Assembly: GCF_030131845.1 (NCBI RefSeq)
Contig: NZ_JASKYM010000007.1
Location: 62,001-126,000 of the forward strand
Source: Romboutsia sedimentorum
Lineage (GTDB): Bacteria > Bacillota > Clostridia > Peptostreptococcales > Peptostreptococcaceae
Reading direction: 5' to 3'
Length of the DNA: 64,000 nt
Position 1 is the stretch's first letter; the number at the start of each line of letters is the position of its first letter. The notes below the pieces were generated by a model, which was not told the origin of the DNA, did not search any database, and saw nothing but the letters and a program-made list of their open reading frames with translations. The position numbers and the translations under genes were made by a program. Positions 11,654 to 21,131 of this stretch are shown here, piece by piece.

Positions 11654-13150
11654 TTATAATATAGGTGAAAATAATCTAGCTATTGATTCGCTAATTTTTT
11701 TCATCATTTTTCTATTATTAAAATCAACATCTTTTATCTCTTCACTGTTCTTTAAATCTTCGAAAAAATCATCAGTTATTACTTTAACTACTTTCTCATC
11801 ATATATGAATGCGTTTATTTCAAAATTAAGCATAAAACTTCTCAAATCCATATTTGCAGAACCTGTAGAAGCTATTTTATCATCAATTATCATAACCTTT
11901 GAATGTATAAATCCTTTTGTATAAAGATATACTTTTCCACCTGATCTTAATATATCATCAAAATATGAATAAGATGCATTATTAACCATTTTGTGGTCTG
12001 CAATCTTAGGGAAGATTATTCTTACATCTACTCCACTTAGAGCTGCACTCTTTAGTGCTATTAATAAACTTTCATCAGGTATAAAATAAGGAGTTTCTAT
12101 ATATATGCTCTTTTTAGCTTGGCATATAGCAGAAAAATATGCATAATGTATTGCTTCCCAGTCACTATCTGGACCACTTGCAACTACTTGAACCATACTA
12201 TCTCCGCAGTAATCCATCTTTGGAAAATATTCTTTTAAATCAATAGCATCTCTAGTTGTATAATACCAATCTATTAAAAATATCATTTGTAACATATATA
12301 CTGAAGTTCCTTTTATCCTAATATGTGTATCTCTCCAGTATCCGAATTTTTTATTTCTTCCTAAATATTCATCACCTATATTTATTCCACCTGTGTATCC
12401 AATATTACCGTCTATTACAACTATTTTTCTATGATTTCTATAGTTTAATTTCCCTCCTATAAAAGGAAGCTTTGCTGGTAAAAATGGCATGATTTCTATA
12501 CCACTTTTTTTCATTTCATTGAAAAATTTTCTATGAAACCAAAATCTCCAACAACCCACATCATCATATAAAATTCTTACCTTTACACCTTCTTTTACTT
12601 TTTCTATAAGTAGGTTTTTTATTTTTCTACCTATCTCACTATCTTTTATTATGAAGTACTCTAAATGTATATGATTTTTTGCTTCCTTTATATCCCTTAA
12701 TAAATTATCAAATTTTTCATTTCCATCTACATATACATCTATTTTATTATTTGATGTAAATGGAAACATTCCTGTATTTAATAAAAGACTTATAACTCTT
12801 TTCTTTGCATATTCTTCTTCTTCTTCGTCTTCATCTTCTAATATTTTTCGTTTTATTGAACTTTGTTCTAATTCTACAAGTTCTTGTATTTCTTTCAAAT
12901 TTTCAAATAAGTTTTTTTCCTTTATATTGTGTGCTAACTTTTGTGTTTTAAATAACTTTCTTTTTCTTATATTTCTGCCAAAAACTGCGTATATTACTAA
13001 CCCGATTCCCGGAAGTAATATAAATATTAATAACCATGTTACAGTTCTAGCAGGGTCTCTATTTTCAAGTATAATAGACATTGAAATTATCGCTCCAGCT
13101 ATATAAGATATTATTAAATAACTTAAAAATAAAACTCCTACAACACTCAT
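11654..13150 (-). CDS. cls: Cardiolipin synthase
   Basis: Membrane enzyme that joins two phosphatidylglycerol molecules into cardiolipin. Two N-terminal membrane helices (about 2-30 and 38-58) are followed by two phospholipase D motifs, HRKIVVID and HSKVMIID, each continuing into the expected TGG/TGSANMD glycine-rich segment. I place the start at the ATG at 13150, eight bases after AGAGG; a TTG two codons upstream is too close to that site. A Glu/Lys-rich stretch (EDEDEEEEEY) sits between the helices and the first catalytic half. It is 18 bases downstream of ogg, probably co-transcribed. Confidence 0.93.
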   Translation of the reverse strand: MSVVGVLFLSYLIISYIAGAIISMSIILENRDPARTVTWLLIFILLPGIGLVIYAVFGRNIRKRKLFKTQKLAHNIKEKNLFENLKEIQELVELEQSSIKRKILEDEDEEEEEYAKKRVISLLLNTGMFPFTSNNKIDVYVDGNEKFDNLLRDIKEAKNHIHLEYFIIKDSEIGRKIKNLLIEKVKEGVKVRILYDDVGCWRFWFHRKFFNEMKKSGIEIMPFLPAKLPFIGGKLNYRNHRKIVVIDGNIGYTGGINIGDEYLGRNKKFGYWRDTHIRIKGTSVYMLQMIFLIDWYYTTRDAIDLKEYFPKMDYCGDSMVQVVASGPDSDWEAIHYAYFSAICQAKKSIYIETPYFIPDESLLIALKSAALSGVDVRIIFPKIADHKMVNNASYSYFDDILRSGGKVYLYTKGFIHSKVMIIDDKIASTGSANMDLRSFMLNFEINAFIYDEKVVKVITDDFFEDLKNSEEIKDVDFNNRKMMKKISESIARLFSPIL

Positions 13151-13168
13151 GGCCAATACCTCTTTTAC

Positions 13169-14044
13169 TTATCTTCCTATACCAAGTTCTCTTGCATAAT
13201 AGAATAGATACTGTTGTGCATACCCAGACAAATCTTCAAATTTATCTATCGCATAGATTCTTATCTTAGGTAAGCTCATATCTTCATTAACATAAAATTC
13301 TTGCATAACTCTTTTTACCCATACATCAACTGGGAAAGTATCAAGTTTTGTCATTCCAAACAAGGCAATGCAATCTGCTACTTTAGGTCCTACTCCATTA
13401 AATTTAGTTAATTCTTTTATACATTCATCAGTGCTTAAACTTGTATATTCAGACATATTTTTATTATTTTCAATTACGCTCTCAGTTGTACTTTTTATAT
13501 ATTTATCTCTAAATCCAGTCTGACATGCTCTTATTTCTTCTTGAGTTGCTTTGTTTAATTCCTCTGGTGTTGGAAATGCATAATAATCTTTTCCTTTATA
13601 ATCACCTATATATTTACCAAATTTTCTAGATAAATTTTCAATAGCCTTTTGTATCATAGGAATCCTGTTGTTTGAAGAAATTATAAATGAAATTAACATT
13701 TCCCATTCATCTTGTCTTAAAATTCTTATTCCCCATCCAAAATCCGCTGCTGTATCTAAATATTTATCCATATTTTTTAGTTTGTTTTTTATTTTTGTGT
13801 AATTTGTCCCCAAATCAAAGTAATTATACCAAATGCTATTAAACTCCTCTAAATTAGTATTATCTAAATAAATTTTATCATCTATTCTAATTACATTTAT
13901 TACTTTTCCTTTAGCAACGCCTGTATATGAGCCATCTTCTTGTTTGTGCCATCTAAAACATTGTCCACATTCAAATATATGCTTTGGATCAAAATCTGAT
14001 ACTCCCTCTAGTATAACACGATTATCTTTTTCATAAACATTCAT
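13169..14044 (-). CDS. ogg: 8-oxoguanine DNA glycosylase (OGG1 family)
   Basis: Bifunctional base-excision repair enzyme removing 8-oxoguanine. The 291-residue protein has the N-terminal OGG domain (FDPKHIFECGQCFRW) and a helix-hairpin-helix GPD domain. Catalytic residues are visible by comparison with human OGG1: the lysine in GVGPKVADC and the aspartate in FPVDVWV. The end reads GYAQQYLFYYARELG, as in the family. It is the first gene of an ogg-cls pair and faces the divergent dgk-dck operon. Confidence 0.94.
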   Translation of the reverse strand: MNVYEKDNRVILEGVSDFDPKHIFECGQCFRWHKQEDGSYTGVAKGKVINVIRIDDKIYLDNTNLEEFNSIWYNYFDLGTNYTKIKNKLKNMDKYLDTAADFGWGIRILRQDEWEMLISFIISSNNRIPMIQKAIENLSRKFGKYIGDYKGKDYYAFPTPEELNKATQEEIRACQTGFRDKYIKSTTESVIENNKNMSEYTSLSTDECIKELTKFNGVGPKVADCIALFGMTKLDTFPVDVWVKRVMQEFYVNEDMSLPKIRIYAIDKFEDLSGYAQQYLFYYARELGIGR

Positions 14045-14219
14045 TATTTTTCTCCTTTTTGGGTATATATATTTATTATCAATAGTCTTAATTTACCCAA
14101 CTTTAGCATAGATTAAATAATTTTTTAATATATGCTACTTAATTTTAAAAGTCTAGGGTAGAATTAAAAATTGTTTTTTGATAAAATACATAAGACATTA
14201 TTTTTAGAAGGTGATATAT

Positions 14220-14876
14220 ATGAATAACGGCGGCGTGTTTATTGCTATAGAAGGAGCTATAGGTGCAGGTAAAACTACACTTGCAACTATACTTAACCAA
14301 CACTTTAATTATACCCTTTTGAGGGAAATAGTTGAAGAAAATCCGTATTTAACAAAATTTTATACCGATATTAAAGAATATGCTTTACAAACAGAAGCAT
14401 TCTTTCTATTTAATAGGGTAAAACAGTTAGAAGACATCCAAAAAAACGAGTTAAGCAAATCACAAGGAGTAGTTAGTGACTATCATATTATAAAAAATCT
14501 TATCTTTGCTGGAATAACTCTTGATAAAATGCAGTTTCATAAATATAAACAAATGTACAATATATTTGTTAATGATTTACCTCAACCAGATATAATAATA
14601 TATTTAAATTCAGATACGAACACTTTAATGAAAAGAATAGCTATGAGAGATAGAAGTTTTGAAAGACAAATGGATAGGAATTATATACACGAATTAAGTA
14701 ATGAATATAAGTATTATTTTAACCCATTGTCTATAAAACATAATTTCATGGGTAAAGAACCTATAGTTATAGAAATTGATAACTCAAAGTTAGACTTTTT
14801 AAATAATGAAGATGACAGAAGTTTTATAATAAACAAGGTAGAAGATGCGATAAGTACCTTAGGAGGAAAATCATAA
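14220..14876 (+). CDS. dgk: Deoxyguanosine kinase (deoxynucleoside kinase family)
   Basis: Phosphorylates salvaged purine deoxynucleosides. It has the P-loop GAIGAGKTT near residue 15, then REIVEENPYLTKFY, the substrate-binding Glu and Tyr region of the dNK fold, and a lid with RDRSFERQMD. Its closest match by memory is Bacillus subtilis Dgk. The ATG at 14220 is used because AGAAGG lies about seven bases upstream; a GTG at 14211 falls inside that site. It overlaps dck by one base (TAATG), so the two are translationally coupled as in Bacillus. Confidence 0.9.
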   Translation: MNNGGVFIAIEGAIGAGKTTLATILNQHFNYTLLREIVEENPYLTKFYTDIKEYALQTEAFFLFNRVKQLEDIQKNELSKSQGVVSDYHIIKNLIFAGITLDKMQFHKYKQMYNIFVNDLPQPDIIIYLNSDTNTLMKRIAMRDRSFERQMDRNYIHELSNEYKYYFNPLSIKHNFMGKEPIVIEIDNSKLDFLNNEDDRSFIINKVEDAISTLGGKS

Positions 14877-15529
14877 TGTTCAATTTGGTAAATAAATGTA
14901 ATAAACCTTTAAATAGAGATTTGTTTATAACAGTAGCAGGAAATGTTGGAGCAGGAAAATCTACTTTAACAAAATTGGTAGGAGAAAAACTTGGATTTGA
15001 AACTCACTTTGAAAAAGTTGATGGAAATCCATACTTAGAAGATTTTTATAGCGATCAAGAAAAATGGGGATTCCATTTACAATTATATTTCTTAGCTCAA
15101 AGATTTAAGCAACAAAAGGAAATAGATAATAATGGATTAAACAATATACAAGATAGAAGTATATACGAAGATGTTGAAATATTTGCTAGAAATCTGTTTG
15201 ATAATAAAAAAATGAGTAAAAGAGATTATATAACTTATAGAGATTTATTTAATGATATGGTTCCTCATCTAAGAAGACCAGACTTAATGATATACTTAGA
15301 TGGTTCTATAGATACTATAGTTCATAGAATAGGACTTAGGGGTCGTGAAATGGAGAAAGCTGTTGACCTAGATTATTGGACAAATCTTCATAATAGATAT
15401 GAAAGATGGATATGCGAGTACGACCAATCTCCTGTTTTATATGTAAATATAAATGAAACTGATTTAATAAATAATCCAAAACATCTTGATATGTTATGTG
15501 ATAAAATAAAAAATATATTAGGAATGTAG
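14876..15529 (+). CDS. dck: Deoxyadenosine/deoxycytidine kinase
   Basis: Second salvage kinase of the pair, 217 residues. P-loop GNVGAGKST, then EKVDGNPYLEDFYSD, the QDRSIYEDVEIFA motif with the conserved DRS, and RGREME in the lid. These segments closely follow Bacillus subtilis Dck (dAdo/dCyd specificity). The start codon shares a base with the dgk stop, and AGGAGGA lies inside the dgk end. It is followed by a short terminator-like palindrome. Confidence 0.92.
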   Translation: MFNLVNKCNKPLNRDLFITVAGNVGAGKSTLTKLVGEKLGFETHFEKVDGNPYLEDFYSDQEKWGFHLQLYFLAQRFKQQKEIDNNGLNNIQDRSIYEDVEIFARNLFDNKKMSKRDYITYRDLFNDMVPHLRRPDLMIYLDGSIDTIVHRIGLRGREMEKAVDLDYWTNLHNRYERWICEYDQSPVLYVNINETDLINNPKHLDMLCDKIKNILGM

Positions 15530-15557
15530 ACATCTACATTGCCTTTTTTTGTGAAAA

Positions 15558-15581
15558 AAGAATACCTAATTAGGTATTCTT
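15558..15581 (-). terminator. Bidirectional terminator between dck and the YeiH gene
   Basis: A perfect 24-base palindrome AAGAATACCTAA/TTAGGTATTCTT with an A-run on its left, which reads as a T-run on the minus strand. It overlaps the stop codon of the YeiH gene. Confidence 0.75.
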
Positions 15582-16617
15582 ATAATAATATTCCTATTAA
15601 AATTATCGCTGCTACTACTTGTAATGTCCCTACAAACAATCCATATAGCGATACTGCTTTTCCTTGTTTTATTAAATGTTTTATATTAACTTTTAATCCT
15701 ATTGCGGCTAATGCTATTACTTCAAACTTATTACTTAATTGTTTACAAAATGCTGAAATATCTGGAGATATTATATTTGTAGAAAATAATATACAAGTTA
15801 TAAAGAATCCTAATACATACCAAGGTACTTTTACAGTTCCACCTTTAGCATCTTTTACTTCTTCTTCAATTATATCTACATTAGATTTATTTTTTAGATA
15901 TCCAAATAAAAATACTACCGCTACTAATAATACAACCCTTACTATTTTAAATATAGTTGATAAATCTTTTACTGGTTGATTAACCATTGCACCACTAGCT
16001 ACAACTTGTCCTACTGACTGTAATGTAGAACCTATTAAAGCTGATGTTTGTACAGTTTCATGATTATATAACTTTCCTGCTAAAAATGGTAATAAAAACA
16101 TTAAGAATATCCCTGTAACATTAACTATTGTTATAACTATTCCTTTATCTTTATCATCAGCATCAATAACTGGTGCTGTTGCTGCAATTGCTGATGAACC
16201 ACAAACTGCATTTCCAGCTGCCATAAGATATCTAAAGTTATCTCCAAATCCTAATTTCTTACCTATATATAAAGCCCCAACTATCGTTACACTCATTTGT
16301 AAAATAACAAACAATACCGCATTAAATCCAAGATCCATTAATGTAGATATACTTAATGTTGCACCTAACAATACTATTGAATATGATAACAAATCAGTTT
16401 CTGAAAATTTATATCCTTTTTGAAATACTTCTTGTCCTAAAAATATATTCCCTACAAACATTCCTAAAAATATAGAAATTGTAGCTGCTCCAACATTTGG
16501 TACTATATTTGCAAGTATCATACTTATAAGTCCTACAACTAATGCTACTATAAATCCTGGTATTATTTCTTTTATATCTTTTAAAACTTTACTATCTTTT
16601 ATATTATTTACTGACAT
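15580..16617 (-). CDS. YeiH-family membrane protein (UPF0324, putative sulfate exporter)
   Basis: A 345-residue polytopic membrane protein with about ten hydrophobic helices. It has the family segments AAGNAVCGSSAIAATAPVI and KVPWYVLGFF. E. coli YeiH and relatives are annotated as putative sulfate exporters, but the substrate is not firmly established. It is transcribed divergently from a LysR regulator, the same arrangement as yeiH with its LysR partner YeiE, so control by that regulator from the shared 160-base spacer is likely. Confidence 0.85.
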   Translation of the reverse strand: MSVNNIKDSKVLKDIKEIIPGFIVALVVGLISMILANIVPNVGAATISIFLGMFVGNIFLGQEVFQKGYKFSETDLLSYSIVLLGATLSISTLMDLGFNAVLFVILQMSVTIVGALYIGKKLGFGDNFRYLMAAGNAVCGSSAIAATAPVIDADDKDKGIVITIVNVTGIFLMFLLPFLAGKLYNHETVQTSALIGSTLQSVGQVVASGAMVNQPVKDLSTIFKIVRVVLLVAVVFLFGYLKNKSNVDIIEEEVKDAKGGTVKVPWYVLGFFITCILFSTNIISPDISAFCKQLSNKFEVIALAAIGLKVNIKHLIKQGKAVSLYGLFVGTLQVVAAIILIGILL

Positions 16618-16778
16618 TTCATCTACATCCTCTCTTTTATAATGTCATTATCTATGTATTTAGTATATATTCTACTTAATCATAAGTAAAATAAATAAAT
16701 ACAATAATAATCATTAACATTATTAATAATAAGATGTATAATATATCTACAGAATATAATTGATTAGGGGTGATTTAA

Positions 16779-17666
16779 TTGTTCGAAGAATTAAAGACTT
16801 TTATTGCAGTAGTTGAGTTCAAGAATTTCACTAAAGCAGGTGAACATCTAAACTTATCGCAGCCTAGTGTCAGTACTCATATAAAAAATCTAGAAAATGT
16901 ATTTAGTGTTAGATTAATAAATAGATCTGTCAAACAAAAAACTATTGTTATAACAGAAAGTGGATTTACTTTATACAAAAAAGCTAAAGAGATATTAAAT
17001 TTAATCGATATTACTCATATGGAAGTTCTAAATACTTCTAATTCACTCAAAGGACATTTAAAAATCGGGGCGAGTTTAACTATCGGAGAATATGTTTTAC
17101 CTAAGTTCTTAGCGATATTTTGTAAAAAATATCCAGATATCGATATTGAAGTTTTTATAGAAAATACTTCTATTATATGTTCTCACTTAAAGGAACTTAC
17201 TTTAGATATAGGTCTTATAGAAGGTACTTCTTCGTCTTCATCTTTTATTCAAGAGTATTTTTTAGAAGACAAGATGGTGTTAGCATTTCCATATAACTCA
17301 GAGTTAATTACAGATAATTTTTCTTTTGATAAACTACAAAATCAAAAATGGGTAGTTCGCGAGGAAGGTTCTGGTACTAGAGAATTTTTGAATATGTTTT
17401 TAGGTACGAATGAGATTGTACCTAATGGTATTATGGTTTTGGGTAGCAACTATGCGGTTAAAGAAGCAGTTAGGAATAATCTTGGTATAACTATTATATC
17501 CAACTTTGTAGCTCTTCCTGGTGTTGAAAATAAGGAACTTTCAATAATTGAATTAAACAATCCTTATGTAAGACATTTTTCTTATATCCTTCCTAAAAAT
17601 ATTACTATATCTAAAGCTTCACAGGTATTTTTAGAAGAATTTAAAGAATATACATCTAGTTTATAA
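16779..17666 (+). CDS. LysR-family transcriptional regulator
   Basis: A 295-residue regulator. The N-terminal winged helix-turn-helix (MFEELKTFIAVVEFKNFTKAG, LSQPSVSTHIKNLE) is followed by a periplasmic-binding-like effector domain from about 90. The start is TTG, five bases after AGGGGTGA; no ATG fits. It is divergent from the YeiH gene, and LysR proteins usually control the adjacent divergent gene, so it likely activates that exporter. CysL/YeiE-type function is inferred from context only. Confidence 0.9.
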   Translation: MFEELKTFIAVVEFKNFTKAGEHLNLSQPSVSTHIKNLENVFSVRLINRSVKQKTIVITESGFTLYKKAKEILNLIDITHMEVLNTSNSLKGHLKIGASLTIGEYVLPKFLAIFCKKYPDIDIEVFIENTSIICSHLKELTLDIGLIEGTSSSSSFIQEYFLEDKMVLAFPYNSELITDNFSFDKLQNQKWVVREEGSGTREFLNMFLGTNEIVPNGIMVLGSNYAVKEAVRNNLGITIISNFVALPGVENKELSIIELNNPYVRHFSYILPKNITISKASQVFLEEFKEYTSSL

Positions 17667-17678
17667 TAGTTTTCACAA

Positions 17679-17706
17679 AAAGGACCTTGAAATTTCAAGG
17701 TCCTTT
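17679..17706. terminator. Bidirectional terminator between the LysR gene and pyrE
   Basis: A perfect 28-base palindrome: AAAGGACCTTGAAA followed at once by its complement. It lies between two converging genes, with A and T ends serving both. Confidence 0.85.
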
Positions 17707-17718
17707 ATATATCTTTAT

Positions 17719-18303
17719 TTACATTCCTAATTCTTTAAATTCTCTACTTCCTGGCTTAACTAATGCTATGTTTCCTTCTTTACATAATGGACATTCATGT
17801 GCATCATGTACTTGTATATCAAGCTTTATAGCACTGTATATCGGCATTCCTATATCATCATTAGTTCTGTTTGCTATACAAGCAACACCTATAACTTCTC
17901 CACCTAAAGCTTCTAATGCTTTTTTCGTTTCTATAGTTGATTTACCAGTTGTAACAACATCTTCAGCTATTATTATTCTAGCCCCCGGCTTAACTTCAAA
18001 TCCTCTTCTTAGTTCCATTACTCCATCTTTTCTTTCAGTAAATACAGTTTCTTTGTTTAATTGTCTTCCTAGTTCATAAGAAACTATAACCCCACCCATT
18101 GCAGGTCCTACTACTAAATCTATTTCTAAATCTTTTATTTGCTCAACTACTGTGCTTAATACATCTTTTGCATATTGTGGAAATCTTAAAACTTTAGCAC
18201 ATTGTATATATCTATTGCTGTGCTTTCCTGAAGATAATAAGAAGTGTCCTTCTAATAATGCATCACTTTTCTTTAATATATCTACTACATCTATTTTATT
18301 CAT
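17719..18303 (-). CDS. pyrE: Orotate phosphoribosyltransferase
   Basis: Joins orotate to PRPP to make OMP. The 194-residue protein has the PRPP-binding motif [15 protein letters not shown] and the N-terminal substrate segment [13 protein letters not shown]. It ends with a CPLCKEGN zinc-like pair typical of the clostridial/archaeal subfamily. Last gene of pyrB-pyrK-pyrD-pyrE, 38 bases after pyrD. pyrF and pyrC are not in this window. Confidence 0.96.
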   Translation of the reverse strand: MNKIDVVDILKKSDALLEGHFLLSSGKHSNRYIQCAKVLRFPQYAKDVLSTVVEQIKDLEIDLVVGPAMGGVIVSYELGRQLNKETVFTERKDGVMELRRGFEVKPGARIIIAEDVVTTGKSTIETKKALEALGGEVIGVACIANRTNDDIGMPIYSAIKLDIQVHDAHECPLCKEGNIALVKPGSREFKELGM

Positions 18304-18341
18304 ATTTACGTCCTCCGAATTTATCTTTTAGTTTTTTAATT

Positions 18342-19244
18342 TTATAATATGCCTCTTATTTCATCTAAGCTTTTTATTCCTTCTTTTATCATAAATTCTT
18401 CTATTCCATCTATTATTTCAAGACCTATTTTAGGATTTATAAAGTTTGCTGTTCCTACTTGTATGCAAGTAGCTCCTGCCATTATAAACTCTATCGCGTC
18501 GTTAGAATTCATTATTCCACCCATTCCCATTACTGGTATTTTGACATTTTTGCAAACTTCATGAACCATTCTAAGAGCTATTGGTTTTATTGCTGGTCCT
18601 GATAATCCTGCATATATATTTTCAAATACGGGCTTTCTTTTTTGTATATCTATGGCCATAGCTTTAAATGTGTTGACTAAAGATACTCCGTTTGCACCTT
18701 CTTCTTCACATACTTTTGCCATTTTTATTATATCCTCTGCATTTGGTGATAATTTAATTACAAGAGGGAGATTTGTAATATTTCTTACTTCTCTTACCAC
18801 TTCTCTCGCCACTTCATTTTTTATACCAAATGCCATTCCCCCTGCCTTAACGTTTGGACAAGATATATTTAACTCTATCATGTCTATTGGTTGGTCATTT
18901 AATAATTGAACACCTTGTAAGTAATCTTCTAAAGTTCCACCACCTACATTCGCTATTCTTACTAAATCTAAATCTTTGAAAAATTGAAGTTCATTATCTA
19001 TAAATCCTCGAACACCTGGATTTTCAAGACCAACACTATTCATCATTCCAGATGAAGTTTCGCAAACTCTAATACCTAAATTTCCATCTCTTTTATTTAA
19101 TGTAAGCCCCTTACTGCTTACACCACCTAATTTTTGTATATCATAAATTTCATTGTATTCTTTTCCAAATCCAAATGTCCCCGATGCCATCACTAGCGGA
19201 TTTTTAAAGTCTATATCTCCGAATTTTACATTTAAATTAGCCAT
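18342..19244 (-). CDS. pyrD: Dihydroorotate dehydrogenase, catalytic subunit (class 1B)
   Basis: FMN enzyme oxidising dihydroorotate to orotate; the class 1B form uses NAD through the PyrK subunit. The 300-residue barrel contains [13 protein letters not shown], where Cys is the class 1 catalytic base, and the FMN-phosphate loop VMGMGGI. The start overlaps the pyrK end by eight bases, and both subunits are needed for the complex. Confidence 0.97.
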   Translation of the reverse strand: MANLNVKFGDIDFKNPLVMASGTFGFGKEYNEIYDIQKLGGVSSKGLTLNKRDGNLGIRVCETSSGMMNSVGLENPGVRGFIDNELQFFKDLDLVRIANVGGGTLEDYLQGVQLLNDQPIDMIELNISCPNVKAGGMAFGIKNEVAREVVREVRNITNLPLVIKLSPNAEDIIKMAKVCEEEGANGVSLVNTFKAMAIDIQKRKPVFENIYAGLSGPAIKPIALRMVHEVCKNVKIPVMGMGGIMNSNDAIEFIMAGATCIQVGTANFINPKIGLEIIDGIEEFMIKEGIKSLDEIRGIL

Positions 19245-19929
19245 TAAACATCACGTCCTCTCCCCAAAATACAGGGCCATCTTTACAAGTCTTTTTGTTT
19301 CCAAATTTAGTTTGACACGTACATACTAGACAAGCTCCAACTCCACAAGCCATGTGATTTTCTAAAGATACCATTATTTTCGTATTGGTACCTTCAACCA
19401 TCTTAACTAGTTTTTCCATCATTGGTGTTGGACCACAAGTTAATATATAATCATATTTTTCAACATCTAAGATATCTGTTACAAATGTATTTCCTGTTGC
19501 TATATGAACTTCATTACAGATTTTTTTGTACTCATCTTCTAGTATTGATTCATTTCTAAATCCAAGATAAGCATCACAATTTTCTATATTCTTAGCTACT
19601 AAGTACAGTGGTGCTATACCTATTCCTCCACCTACTAAAGCTACCTTGCCTTCTACCTTTTCATATCCCGTCCCGTAAGGACCTTCTAATTTTATGGTAT
19701 CATCTATTTTTAATTTACTTAGTATTTGCGTTCCTTCTCCTACTACTTTGTATAAGAAAGTTATACTATCTTCATCTATATCATGTATACTTATTGGTCT
19801 TGAAAGAAGTGGAAACATATCCCATGCTCTTAACATATAAAATTGACCCATTTTTCCTTCAAACTTACCTTCTACTTTCATAAGATACATATCTTCACCT
19901 ATATATCTATTTTCACAAACCTTATACAT
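19237..19929 (-). CDS. pyrK: Dihydroorotate dehydrogenase electron-transfer subunit PyrK
   Basis: FAD and [2Fe-2S] subunit that passes electrons from PyrD to NAD. The 230-residue protein has an FAD domain with RPISIHDI and GPYGTGYE, an NAD-binding [10 protein letters not shown], and the C-terminal cluster cysteines in [12 protein letters not shown] plus KTCKDGPVF. It follows pyrB by 40 bases and overlaps pyrD. Confidence 0.96.
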   Translation of the reverse strand: MYKVCENRYIGEDMYLMKVEGKFEGKMGQFYMLRAWDMFPLLSRPISIHDIDEDSITFLYKVVGEGTQILSKLKIDDTIKLEGPYGTGYEKVEGKVALVGGGIGIAPLYLVAKNIENCDAYLGFRNESILEDEYKKICNEVHIATGNTFVTDILDVEKYDYILTCGPTPMMEKLVKMVEGTNTKIMVSLENHMACGVGACLVCTCQTKFGNKKTCKDGPVFWGEDVMFNG

Positions 19930-19969
19930 CTAAATAGCCCCCTTTGTCATATGCTGATTAATTTGAGTT

Positions 19970-20935
19970 TTATATACACTCTAACATTTTGTTTTGAAAG
20001 CTATCTGCTATATCTTCAACTCCTAAAAGTTTCATCATTAATGCCATTCTTACAAACATTCCATATTTAGCTTGCTTAAAGTACACTGCTCTATCGTCAG
20101 TGTCTACATCTTCATCTATTTCATTTACTCTTGGAAGTGGATGCATTACTAGCATATCCTTTTGAGCATTTTGCATTTTAGCACTATTTAATATATAGTA
20201 ATCTTTTAATCTTTCATATTCTGCTTTATCTTCAAATCTTTCTTGTTGTACTCTTGTCATATATAAAACATCTAGACTTCCTATGACTTCATCTAAGTTG
20301 TTAGTTTCATAGTATGCATGCCCTTGTTCTTGTATAGATTCTTTTATGTATTCAGGCATTTTTAATTCATCTGGAGATATAAACACAAATTTAGTGTTTT
20401 TGTATCTAGCCATAGCTTTAACTAAAGAGTGAACTGTTCTTCCATTCTTTAAATCTCCGCATAATCCTATTGTATGATTTTCTAAATTTCCTTTAAGGGA
20501 TTTTATAGTAAGTAGGTCTGTTAGTGTTTGAGTTGGATGTTGATTTCCTCCGTCTCCTGCGTTTATAAAAGGTACGTCTGAGTACTGAGATGCTTCGTGA
20601 GCCGAACCTGCTACTGGATGTCTCATCGCGATTACGTCTGCATAACATGCTACAGTTCTTATCGTATCACCTAATGATTCTCCTTTTGATACAGATGATG
20701 AATTGGGCTCAGAAAAACCTACAATACTTCCACCTAATCTGCACATTGCAGCTTCAAAGCTTAATCTAGTTCTTGTTGATGGCTCATAGAATAATGTAGC
20801 CAATAATTTACCTTCACATATACGAGAATATTTTGACGGATTGTCAATTATATTTTGAGCTAATGATAATATTTGATCTATTTCGTTCACCGAAAAGTCT
20901 TCTGGTTGGATTAAATTTCTTCCTTGTAATAACAT
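19970..20935 (-). CDS. pyrB: Aspartate carbamoyltransferase catalytic subunit
   Basis: Makes carbamoyl-aspartate, the first pathway-specific step of pyrimidine synthesis. The 321-residue protein has the carbamoyl-phosphate loop [12 protein letters not shown], the DGGNQHPTQ segment and HPLPRVNEI. No pyrI regulatory subunit gene follows it here; pyrK comes next. The ATG lies seven bases after AGGAGG, and that site is immediately downstream of a PyrR-binding hairpin, so the operon is uridine-nucleotide controlled. Confidence 0.97.
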   Translation of the reverse strand: MLLQGRNLIQPEDFSVNEIDQILSLAQNIIDNPSKYSRICEGKLLATLFYEPSTRTRLSFEAAMCRLGGSIVGFSEPNSSSVSKGESLGDTIRTVACYADVIAMRHPVAGSAHEASQYSDVPFINAGDGGNQHPTQTLTDLLTIKSLKGNLENHTIGLCGDLKNGRTVHSLVKAMARYKNTKFVFISPDELKMPEYIKESIQEQGHAYYETNNLDEVIGSLDVLYMTRVQQERFEDKAEYERLKDYYILNSAKMQNAQKDMLVMHPLPRVNEIDEDVDTDDRAVYFKQAKYGMFVRMALMMKLLGVEDIADSFQNKMLECI

Positions 20936-20950
20936 ATATTTTCCTCCTTT

Positions 20951-20970
20951 TTCAGCCTCTCTGGACTGAA
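20951..20970 (-). promoter_or_regulatory. PyrR-binding RNA hairpin next to the pyrB ribosome binding site
   Basis: On the minus strand TTCAG and CTGAA close a stem around TCCAGAGAGG, the conserved PyrR-binding loop known from Bacillus pyr attenuators. The AAAAGGAGG ribosome binding site starts directly after it. No room exists for a separate antiterminator and terminator, which suggests that PyrR controls translation start. Confidence 0.87.
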
Positions 20971-20998
20971 TTTAAAAGTATTTTTTTATTCTGATTGA

Positions 20999-21027
20999 AT
21001 TCTAACACCTTTTCTTTTTAATGTCAA
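20999..21027 (-). promoter_or_regulatory. Sigma-A promoter of the pyrBKDE operon
   Basis: TTGACA (21022-21027) and TAGAAT (20999-21004) are separated by 17 bases. The predicted start near 20992 gives a leader of only about 57 bases. Confidence 0.75.
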
Positions 21028-21084
21028 CCTATTTTATACAGTTTATATTTAAAATAATTCTTAACTATGTTAAAAGTATTTACC

Positions 21085-21119
21085 AAAAAGGAGCTATCTC
21101 GTAATCAAGATAACTCCTT
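21085..21119 (-). terminator. Terminator after the NlpC/P60 gene
   Basis: AAGGAGCTATCT pairs with AGATAACTCCTT with one mismatch around an eight-base loop. Read on the minus strand a T-run follows the stem. Confidence 0.75.
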
Positions 21120-21131
21120 ATAATTTCACTA

